DNA from: Elysia chlorotica
Taxonomy: Eukaryota; Mollusca; Gastropoda; Plakobranchidae
DNA length: 64,000 nt
Assembly: GCA_003991915.1 (NCBI GenBank)
Contig: RQTK01000322.1
Span: 7,501-71,500, forward strand
Reading direction: 5' to 3'
The notes beneath the pieces were generated by a model. That model did not search any database. It was not told where the DNA came from and saw only the letters and a list, made by a program, of their open reading frames with translations. Positions 35,763 to 46,600 of this stretch are shown piece after piece; positions within the stretch are counted from its first letter, which is position 1; every line of letters starts with the position of its first letter. The position numbers and the translations under genes were made by a program.

Positions 35763-36900
35763 GATACAGACCTGCCAACTTCCCTCTGGGTTGTAGAAAA
35801 CCCCGCTCCATTTCATAACAAAAAAAAAAAAGTTTTTTTTTTGGTCGAAGGAAAAAACAATAAACATTTGGGCTTCTAAAGTGGCCATAGACGCCAAACC
35901 ACAAATAGATTTTTGCAGTGTTGACTTTTTTTTGTGTGAATCGTCTTACTCTTGTATGGATATTTGACTTGAGCATAATCTGAATACCAACAGCGAGCAC
36001 TGCGTTTTCTAACTGATATATTCGGTATTTATCAATACTCATCGTCTATCCCATATCCGATTTTTTTAAGTGGAACCGCATAATTTCAATTTCGTTTGGT
36101 GTTTTTAAGACATTAAAAAAAAATGTTTGTTTCTTTATAACTCACTTTTTGTGGTCATTCTTATTTAACAATTTTAACCCATAGAATTCACGCCGACATT
36201 ATCACGTCCACAGCTGAATTTATCCCAGATGCGAATCCAGCCACTAGATCTAAACTTGTGAATTTCTTTGCTCGAAAGGATTGAATGGTCCTGACTTTTG
36301 CTTTAAAAAAATATGGAGTTATGCTGGGCAGATGCATGTGAGAGGTTCTTCTCTGTCATAAGAAAGAATGTGACAAACCAGAGAAGCTCTCGTGGGGATG
36401 ACAGCCGTGAAGGTATTCTTACACTTAAACGTACCCACAGCACCATGACCATGCAAAAAAATGTCTGTACTGAGGCCGCTGGAAGAAGAGGACCTGGGGG
36501 GGGACAAGTCTGCAGGCTTCAACTTCAGAAGCCCCTATAGCAAGTGTGTGTGTGTGTGTGTGTGTTTTGCATGTGTCTCTATTGTCTGTGCTGTTTCTAT
36601 TTTTTTTTTTATACATGTGACATTATGAATGTTTGTGTGAGTAGGTTTACATAACATTCTTGGGGACTTTGTTATTGGTGATTAGATGTTTGTTTACAAT
36701 TATATATTTTAGTAAATAAAGTACACTTCAAATTTAATTAAAAAAAAAAAAAAGGGTTTGTATTTACAACCGTTTCACACTATGTAAATGCATTTCGGCA
36801 TTCCGTGCGGAGAAACTTTTCCCTCCGATATTTCTCATTTCCCTCATTGGTGTTCTGAAAATCCCTTTCTTGCATTTGGGACGGGTTGGCAGGTCTGTCT
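35763..36900. mobile_element. Inverted-repeat element downstream of striatin
   Basis: The left end CAGACCTGCCAACTTCCC and the right end (reverse complement CAGACCTGCCAACCCGTCCC) form terminal inverted repeats identical over 14 bases. The interior has no recognisable transposase and holds a plus-strand polyadenylated segment (36313-36753). CTGCC-A ends suggest a link to the 55.98- and 60.55-kb elements. Confidence 0.5.
36313..36753 (+). pseudogene. Possible processed retrocopy with poly(A) tail
   Basis: AATAAA (36715-36720) is followed 19 bases later by a genomic A-run (36740-36753), the layout of an inserted cDNA. A 75-codon frame starts MELCWADACERFFSVIRK at 36313; I do not recognise the protein. 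No flanking direct repeats were found, so this may instead be a transcript end internal to the surrounding element. Confidence 0.4.
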
Positions 36901-36994
36901 ATAGAAAGCCATCTAGGAAAGGATCTACATTTTGTCACTAAGTGGTGAAACAGGTGTATGAAGATGGTACAATGATGCATTACTATGATAAAGA

Positions 36995-37000
36995 TTTATT
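36995..37000 (-). promoter_or_regulatory. Candidate proximal poly(A) signal of striatin
   Basis: AATAAA on the minus strand lies 373-378 bases after the striatin stop codon and is the first good signal downstream of it. Longer 3' UTRs that use further signals cannot be excluded. Confidence 0.4.
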
Positions 37001-37372
37001 TTCTGATGTACATAAAGCAAGTCTTCTTGATTAAGCAGCACATTTAATGAGAGCCTGTTGAACCCAAAAAGTTTTCATCTTTCGGAATGCCAGATCCCTT
37101 TGGGCTCCCGCAACTAATAAAAAACCAAGACATTCAAGTCCAATGTAAAGAGTGTCTGATAAACCTCTAGAGCTGGCAGTAGAGCAGCCAGCAGTGCCGT
37201 CCTCTCTGCATCTCATCGCCGATGTGGTAAGGCCTTCACAGCCCGAGCCTCATCCACACGACAAGAAAGAGCACAGTCCTGAACTGTCTAGAGGAGCTAC
37301 GAACAAAGAGAGAGCTGAGTGAGGCATGGGCTAAGGCCGCATGCCACTTGTCTAAACACTTTGGGCCACACG

Positions 37373-37542
37373 TCATACAAAGACTTTGGCGAGAGCATCT
37401 GCCCCTGCACTGGCGATGTACGGTTTTTGGGGATGGAAGGCAACATCGTGAATAGACTCCTCAAACTTCTTACGATGTGAGGTGATTTCCTGAACACAAG
37501 TTTTGCTGTCTAAATTCCATAACCTAATTGAACAATCATGAC
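37373..37542 (-). CDS. STRN: striatin exon 19 (WD40 blades 6-7 and stop)
   Basis: It encodes SHDCSIRLWNLDSKTCVQEI then HRKKFEESIHDVAFHPQK and ASAGADALAKVFV, then TGA at 37373-37375. KFEESIHDVAFHP and the ADALAKVFV end are invariant in striatins. The acceptor is TCTCCTCAG. Confidence 0.96.
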
Positions 37543-40500
37543 CTGAGGAGAAAGAGAGAGAGCGAGAGAGAAATAAGGGAAGGCATGTGAAAAGGTAAAA
37601 TTCAGTGCATTTAATTTGACATCTCACAATTAGAAATTTTTTTAAATTGAATATACATGTACTTCAAAAGTCAAGCATAAATCTCTTCTAATTGTTTCTT
37701 GCACATTTTTGCTTCATTCGACGATCTACTGCTTTAATTTATTTTACCTCAACATGTTTTCTAATTGCAAACAATACTTTTATTAAACAAAAAGTCAGGT
37801 GGTTGAGTCTGAATTGGACTGATAGCTAACCTTGCAAAAACTAATAAACTTTGTACAGGATACACAACCCAATGTACGGTGCACAAATAATACTTCTGTG
37901 TATATTCCAATTAAGACCCACAGCCAGGCCACTCCAGCACCTATATCTTTTAATTCAACCTTCCATTAACTCAACATGAAAGTTCTGGTCCCTGAAATGT
38001 CGAATTACCAGGTATGCACAGTAAACACGAAATCCCCACAGTTGAAAGCCAACATAAAGCTCTGTCCATGCACAAAATGTCACACCTATAAGTAGTTGTC
38101 AAAATATCATTTCTCAAATTTCCTCTAAACTAGCAAGTTACGCAAACCATTTCCTCCAGATAGAGTTTAGTGCAGAGTGAGTTAAAGCCAGTACAATTAC
38201 TTGCTCTGAATGATCTATTAAAACCTGAGCATTGTCATCAGTAGAGAAGCTGGTTTTTTAGCCATCGTGTACTTAGTCACATGAGTAAGAGTAAATAATA
38301 TAAACGTCTCTCCAACAAGTGCGTAAAATGCACCATTCCCTGAGATCTAAATCTGAACATCATAAAATGCACAATGCATTTATATTGAGCATAGCCTTTT
38401 CAATCTGCAAGTGAGAGAGCCACAACCCTTCACACCTTCGAGTTGCTTCATATCTACGACTGAATTGGAACGCCATCTCCAATATTGGTGAGCTGTTTCT
38501 CTAGTGCCCTGCCAGGCTCTACAGTTGACAGAGAGAGACATAAGAGCTAGAAGCTCATTCCGAACGAGTGTGTGACCATGATTAATGTAGCAGTATAGGT
38601 ACAGACAAAACACTTACTGCCTGATAGAAGATACAATCCATTGGGATCTATTGCCAAGCTTGTTACAGAGTCTAAGTGAGCTACCATTGAATGAATAATT
38701 TTGCCTGTGGAGGAAAATAAAAATTAAATAAAATAGTATACAGAATAAATGAAAATACAAAGAAATCTTTAGTCAACTTTATTATGTACCTCAAACATTA
38801 CATTCCTAAAGCTGACTATGTTGGTAATGTTGCTAAGTCACAGTGCCTAAACACAATCAAAAGAATGCAACATCGAGGGACTTTGATAATGTTTTAAGAG
38901 TGGCTAAAACCAACCTCTGGGAAAGTTGCATGATTGAGAAAAGTCAAGGCTGGGATTAGATCAGGGTGGACCGCTGCAGGCGGGACATAAACTTGAAAGA
39001 GACCTACACGCTGAATCTAGATAATGTAAACAGATTACCCCCCACCCCTCTAAAACAGGAAAAAACACAACAACAAAACCACAAGATACTTCAAGGACAA
39101 CTACTGTACATGGAAATCCACAAAATTCCAGTCCTGAATACTAGAAGTTGGACCTAGTGATCCACAGGTTACAGGTGATTAAGCAACGCTCTAGAAAGAC
39201 TAGCAGACGTGTGGCTGTGTACCCACCAGTGTTATTATCGAAAAATCTTATGTGCCGATCTTCGTGAGCCGTGATGGAGATGGGCAGAGTAGGGTGGCTG
39301 ATCACACGGTTTATCTGGTTGGAACCACTAGCATCTGCAGACATAAAGTAAAGGACGATTAAACAGCATAAATGTTATACCACTAGCATCTGCAGACATA
39401 AAGTAAACAACGATCAAACAGCATAAATTTCATACTTGAGGGGGGATTAAAATTTTATTGTTAACTGCAATAGATTTGGTATCTTTGTCTTTCATTTAGT
39501 ATACCATCCTTAATTAGTTTTATCTTGATCAGATGTAATCAAACCTGATCATTTTAATGAGAAAATGCTCAAAATGTTCAAGATTTCCGAAAGTTCAGGC
39601 TCTCACTTCAATAAATCTACTGAACTAGTAAAGTTCTACTACACCTAAAGGAATAGCCTTTTTTGAGTTGTTTTAATCAGCCAAGAATATGATCCTAACT
39701 ACACACAAACCTGAGTTTATTTTTGTCTCCAGCATGAGGACATGGGCTCCTGTCTCCATGTCAAAGATGTAAGTATTTGACGACGTGTAGCTGGCAACCA
39801 TTTGGTTGGGATCACAACGCACAAAATCCACTGAGGTTGGGACGCCTTCCTCTGCAAGTGTCACAGAAATTTAACAAAATTTAAAAACAACCCACAGCAA
39901 CACAACTTTGGGCAGACTTCTCGTAAAACTTAAACTGTCCAAACAATTTACAAGCCCTAAGTCCTCTGTAGAGCTATGTTTGTGAAATAGATATCTTAGC
40001 ATTGTGCTAAACAGCCTTTAGAGTACAAGAGCCCACTCACAGTATACATGTAAATGGATGGATGGAAAGTGAGGCTGACGAGAGCTGTTCCTTACCGGTG
40101 TAGACAAGCCATTGATTGATTGATTATTTGGTATACCCAGTCCACCGTAATAGGCGATCTCAGGGTCTCTAATCTAGCAAGGCGTTTTTCCTTCTATTTC
40201 TCATCCCTCTATTTCTTATCCTTCCTTACTTATTCAACCAGCTGTGAGTCATCGTATAAGATAAAAATATAGTTTAAAAAGTGTGTGTAAAATAAGTATA
40301 TATATACAACAGGTTAAAAACAGACTGTACATTGCTTCAGATTTTGTTTAATATTTCAATTTCCTTGAGATAACAAAGTATCTTCTTGGGATCTATTTCT
40401 CTGAACAGTTGTCCCATGTCATTTGCGACATAGTGTTTTTTCCTGATATCAGCAAAATCTGCGCATTCAATTAAAATATGCCGGACAGTGTAAGGGCTGT

Positions 40501-43500
40501 CACAAGCATAGCAAAAAGGAGCATCCTCATTTTTTAATAAATAGACATGTGTGAGCCAAGTATGGCCGATGCGTAATCTGCTCATAACTGTTTCGTGTTT
40601 CCTATTTGGATTTGTTCTGTTAGGAAGGTTTTCCTTTAGGTTCGGCAGAAAACGGTGTAATTTGTTATCTACCTGTGTGTTCCAATGTTTTTGCCATAGG
40701 TTATTGATATAGTTATTGATAGTGGGTTTTATGTCTGCCCAGTCTAGACGGTGCTCCTTAGTTTCACGTCTAGAAAGGGCATCCTTGGCATGTTGGTCAA
40801 CAGTTTCATTCCCCTTAATGCCCACATGGGCAGGGGTCCATATGAAAGTTATCGATACTCTTTGTGGAAGGGTTCGAATAATGTTAAAAATTCTTCTTAC
40901 ATTCTTGTTCTTGAAATGTCTATTCTCCAGCGCCTGCAAAGCAGATAGGCTATCTACAAAAACAGCAAAATGTCGTTTCCTTCTTGACAGTTTGCTTTTT
41001 ACCATTTTCATGGCCATTAAAATTGCTTCCAGCTCGGCACTATAGACAGATGAATAGTCTCTAAGGCGTGCCGAGACAGAATCTCCAGGGTCGTCCGGCA
41101 GAAAAAAGGCTGCTGCCACTTTGTGGTCTTGTTTAGAACCATCAGTATAGATCTCGTAGTACTCGTTGTATTGTTCTTTAAGGTTTAGAAATTCTTTTTG
41201 TAAGACAAGTGCGTTGGTGTTTCCTTTCTATCTAATTTGATGAGAGGTTCTTTAAAAATCCGTTGACGGTGAAAATGAACACATGTCGTTTTTAGAATAG
41301 AAAATTTAAAGCCGTTATTTGAAACCCATTTGTGGACCTTATTTATGCATAGTTGCATGGTTCTCTCTAGGTGCTGTAGATGTTTGCCCTCTATGTACAA
41401 GGCAAAGTCATCCACAAATAGAGATGCATTAGCATTGCTTGAGACAGATTTCATGATGTTATTGATTTTTAAGTTAAAAAGAATAGGTGACAGAATACTT
41501 CCTTGTGGTACGCCGTTTTCTTGTCTATAGGAATCTGAATATTGAGATCCAGATCTGACTCTAAAATGTCGGTCTGATAAAAAGTTCTGAATGAAAATGG
41601 GTAGTTTACCTCGGAATTCGAGCTCATGGAGGTCGGTTAAGATTCCGTGTTTCCAAGTAGTATCATAAGCTTTTTCAAGGTCGAAGAAGACTGCCAGGAC
41701 CTGTTTTTTCCTAACAAGTGCTTCTCTAACAAAAGTTTCAAATCTAACAAGGTGGTCCAGAGTGCTGTGATCTTCTCTGAAACCACATTGATACTTTGAG
41801 ATTAGACCCTGGGTCTCTAGTACCCAAACAAGTCTAGAGTTGACCATTCTCTCAAGGGTCTTACAGAGGCAGCTAGTGAGGGCTATTGGTCGATAACTTT
41901 TTGGGTCTGAAGTGTCTTTGTTTGGTTTTGGGATGGGGATAATTGTTGCCTCTTTCCAAGATGGTGGGATAATTCCAGTTTCCCAGATAGAGTTAAATAT
42001 GTTTAAAAGTACTTCTAAGCAGGTATCTGGAAGGTGGGTGAGGAATTGGTATGAGATACCGTCTGGTCCTGCAGATGACTGGTTGGACCGTTTTAGGGAG
42101 TCTCTTAGCTCAAGAATTGTAAATGGCTGGTTATATGTTTCATTGTTGTCAGAAGAGAAGTTAATGTTATTTTTTTCTTTGGACTGTTTAATTTTTTGAA
42201 ATTTGGCCGAGTAATTTTCTGTAGAGGAGGTCTTTGAAAAGGTTTCTGCTAGGATGTTTACACTTTCTTTAGGATCTGTTATTATTAAGTTATTTTTTTT
42301 TAGGTGAGTGTTTGGTAGAATTTCTTTACCTTTTATTTTTCTAATTTTGTTCCAGACTGTCTTAGTTGATGTATTTATGTTAAAAGTTGAAACATAAGAT
42401 TTCCATGTGGATTTTTTGGACTGTTTTATAATACGCTTGCATTTCGCTTTTGTACGTTTAAAGTTAATCAAATTCTCGGGTATGGGGTTATTAAAATACT
42501 TTCTTTGTGCTTTCTTTCTATCATAGATATCTTAGCATTGTGCTAAACAGCCTTTAGAGTACAAGAGCCCACTCACAGTATACATGTAAATGGATGGATG
42601 GAAAGTGAGGCTGACGAGAGCTGTTCCTTACCGGTGTCCACCGTGAAGGTGTTCAGCAGCGGAGACTTGACCCCGGGGCTCCACAGCCGCACGGTCCCGT
42701 CGCCCGAGCAGGACAACAGTTGGTTCTTGGTGCTGTGGATGGAGAGCCCCCACACCGCGTCTGTGTGAGCCTCCAGCGTGCCAGACAGCACAGTCGGGTC
42801 TGACGGGGAAACAATCACACAATTCACAATGATACAAAACAGCTAACACACATAGTACTTTTCAGCTTAATTGGGTAGCTCTGCCGATGTCCTATTATGA
42901 AGTTTAATCAAGCCTTAATTAACCCTTACAGCTGTTCATTGAACGCGAGGTTATAGTTTTTTCATTCTATTTTTTCACGTCTACCCGGAAATTGTTTGCA
43001 TTGCTGAAGAAGCATTTATTGCTTTCTTGTATATCTGTTGCTGTAGAAAATGCAGTGTCCATAAATCAACCCAGGACCTGTTACAGAACAAACATACTCA
43101 ATTTGATAAAAATCAAGTCCTCTGTCAGCCCCAAACAAATTGTCTGAATTTTTGTGTACCCATCACCATGCCCAATCTTGATTTAATTTCAACTTTAAAA
43201 GACAATTTAAAAAAAAACCTTGAGCAGTTAAGTGTAAATTTCAAAGTTAAATAACAGAGATTTGTTTTGTCATAATAAAGCTCTTGAAAAGTGAACAAGG
43301 ATCTGTTTGAAACTTATGCTAATACCCTTAAGTTTAGAACTTTTATTTGTATGAATATGTTTTACTATCTCATTCCAATTCAAATTTAACAGGAACTATT
43401 TGCAAGATATTCAGATGATTTACATAAAAGATGTATTTCCTAACTTTTAACAGATGCAATAAATCTGAAGGTATCATATGTCATATTGTAGGGGGAAAAG

Positions 43501-43530
43501 AGACTAAAAGAGGAGGAGGAGGAGGAGGAG

Positions 43531-43603
<73 letters not shown>

Positions 43604-46600
43604 GAGATCTAGATCTAGATCTCAGTTTTTGCATCTAGGTAGATCAGAAATAAATTTCTTTTCAAGCTTGAATTGAAAAACAAAAGAGCCTAATATTTTG
43701 TTAAAGTTAAAATATTACCAGTTTTTAGTTAATCAACTCAAATAGGATCTAACAACAGAAATTGAGTGTAAAATAAGATGCCATCGCACATGGTGTCTCA
43801 TAAGTTCAGTGCGCAGGGATTTCACGGCACATGATTGGCTATTTTGAGTCGAGCCAAGTTAGATCTAGGACATGATTGGTATGTCACCCATACGGCAGGA
43901 TTAATTTTACAAAACTTCGTCAAATTGATGTTCAGAGTATAATAAAAAAGAAAGCCAAACATGACGAAAGAGATCAACGATAATTAATATATTCAAGAGG
44001 CGGTTTACAAAATTGCAATCAAAGTGAACAATCGATAAGGACTTAAATGTTTGTTTTCGAGTAACACCACGAGAAAAAGAAAGTTCAAACAAAAGATTAT
44101 CGTACTGCGCATGCTCAATTTAAATTAGAAATAGATGCATTTTTTGGTTTTCTGACAGTGAAGAGTTTTGAGCGTAGCGGATATTCCAAATGAGCTAACA
44201 GTAATTTTCCGACAATACTGTCGAAACCGTATCGACTGTCGGCGCTTCAATGCTAGGTGCTGATAAGAGTGGCAGGTGGCTGACAACCTGATAATATGAC
44301 GTCACTCGAGTTTTGGCGATAAATTTAACCGACCAGCCGTGATTGTTGGAAATCCGACAATGGTCAGAACACATGCAAGTCCAAAATTCCCCTCCAAGAA
44401 AGCAATTCATACATATTGTTACAGAACCAAAACGGTTTTTCTTACTTAGTAGATTCACCTTTTGTGACAAAAGCAGACCTGTGATTTATTACAAAGGTTA
44501 ACCCTAGGAAAAACTCACCAAACGAATCGTAGGGGTCTATGTCTGACTTGGGGATGTTCCAGCACCGGATGGTCGTGTCCATGCCCCCGCTGTAGCACTG
44601 CTCGCCAGACGGACTCATGGCCAGGCTGAGCACGGGACCAACGTGAGCGCGGAACGTGTACACTGGCTCCACATCCAGCGATGCAGCTCTGAGAAAAACA
44701 AACAACATTGTCATTGTTAGACAGGTTCAAGAAACAAGCTTTACCTTTCCTTACAAAGAGCAAAGAAACACAATAATTTATAGTTTGTAAAGCAAAATCT
44801 GGTCAGAAACACTGTTATAAAATATGATGTCTTTAGTGCATATAGACTCAGCCTTCTGTATAATGTGATTGGCCAAGTTCCGGCAATCACATGTTACAAA
44901 TCCGTCAACATATAGGATCTTCCTTGTGACCCATTATCTCGATAGCACACATTGGTGCACTGAAAAAATATGAATCTAGATTTGATCTAGTTTTGTGTCA
45001 GTGTTCAATATCAAATGTAATGGTCATTTGGATACAGTGTAGCTCTCAAAGACAGAATTCGCCTTAGTAGAACTAGGTTTCTGTATCAATATGAGTATGC
45101 TAGTCTGAATTAGATCTGCATTCATTTTCTTGGTTGCAAAAGCACACAGGCGCATGTTTCACAAAAGAATGTTAGACAATAGACACAAACAACTACATCA
45201 AAATAGATTTTTTTTTTTATGTTTTAAACTTTGAGAACAATCAGAATGATAAGTTGGAAATAACGTCCAGCTCAGAGGACTTTATGTGAAGATTGAAAGA
45301 TCGGTATTACTCAGACGAATAAAAGAACTAAAATTATTTCGTTTTCTCCCTGCGAAAGATTCGTGTACGCGAAGGATTTTAAAATAAGGGCAAGGACAAG
45401 GAGTGTTCAGATGGTAGTAACCACACAAATAAACGATTAACTAAATCTACGTCACTTGCTTGTAAACGCATATTGAGATCATGATAACGCAAATCAGAAT
45501 CATTACTTGCTTGGAAATGACTGCCAGTGTCAATGACTGGAACTGAAAGTCGACATAGAGAGTTCGGTATGATATATTAAAAGAGTTACAATCCAAAACA
45601 GATTTCAGCAGAACAACAAAGGCGAAGTGACAAAACTAATCTTTGTAGAGAAGATCTTGTGTGTGGTTATGACTTACTTCTTGGCTGGGACTGTTTTTTG
45701 CAGATTCCATAACTTGAGTGTGTGGTCTTCTGAAGCCGTCAACAGCACGGGCTCCACAGGGTGAAACGCAAGCGCTCGAACACCGTCAAAGTGGCTGCAG
45801 ATTGGCACAGAAAGGGGATCAAAAGTTTATTTCAAATAAAATCATGAAAGGGATGGAGAGGAAAACAAGCAAAAGAAAAAATATTTTTTTTTGTTTTCAA
45901 TGACAGTGAGGACGCATGCTAAGCTAAATTTCTACCGCTAGTCTTCTATACATGTAACAGCAAAATTTGGTAAATTCTTTTTGTCACTTGAAACTGTGGT
46001 GAAACTTTATACTGAAGGGTCTATGCTGAGAAATAACAATATATATTTATACGGAAAGACAAGTAGATTATATCTCTTTATTTTCAAAACAGCAGTATTA
46101 CGGTAACAATACCTTCGCAAAGTATATTTGGCACTCCAGGTTTTTCTGTACCCTTCTTTTGGCGTTGATATCTGCTGAGAGACAAAAGTCATTCGAGATA
46201 TCAGATCATGCAGATGTAAAAATGACTATAAAAACTATGCAGGGATCACAGCGAAAAAATTGTCCAACCCCTGAACTTTTCCATATAACTAGAATGGATT
46301 TAGCTAATCAAACGATCGTCCTTGTAAACCCAAACCAATGGTCTAATGAGCATATTTTTAAACAGTAAACAGAAATAATAAAGTCTGCAAAGAAACTCTT
46401 TATTTAATCCACCTTTTCATTTCAGTTATCCTGTTTTATCTCAATGTTGACTTATACAATATCAAGGTAGTTAGACCTTTAGACCTGGAACTCCAGAATT
46501 AAGTGACAGGTCCGATTCCATTCGAATATAGCCTTTAATTACTCCATAGATATCAGACACTTAATTTGTGTACACCTTTTTTATTATGACAAAAAGAATG

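Larger units (their letters stand above)
40102..42522 (-). mobile_element. 5'-truncated non-LTR retrotransposon (I-superfamily-like) in striatin intron 15
   Basis: A LINE inserted in the same direction as striatin. Its coding part starts in the linker after the missing endonuclease (KAQRKYFNNPIPENLINF), continues through reverse transcriptase and ends with an RNase H domain and a Cys/His motif. RT followed by RNase H is known in the I superfamily (I, Nimb, Ingi and relatives), so I place it there tentatively. The minus-strand 3' end has a short CAAT tandem repeat near 40112-40130. It is bounded by identical 115-bp direct repeats (39987-40101 and 42523-42637). Between RT and RNase H the usual long connecting region is absent and the frame changes, so the copy is internally deleted and not autonomous. 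Confidence 0.9.

Noticed and set aside
35626-36042. 138-codon minus-strand frame downstream of striatin
   Set aside because: It crosses the end of an inverted-repeat element and a homopolymer; no motif recognised.
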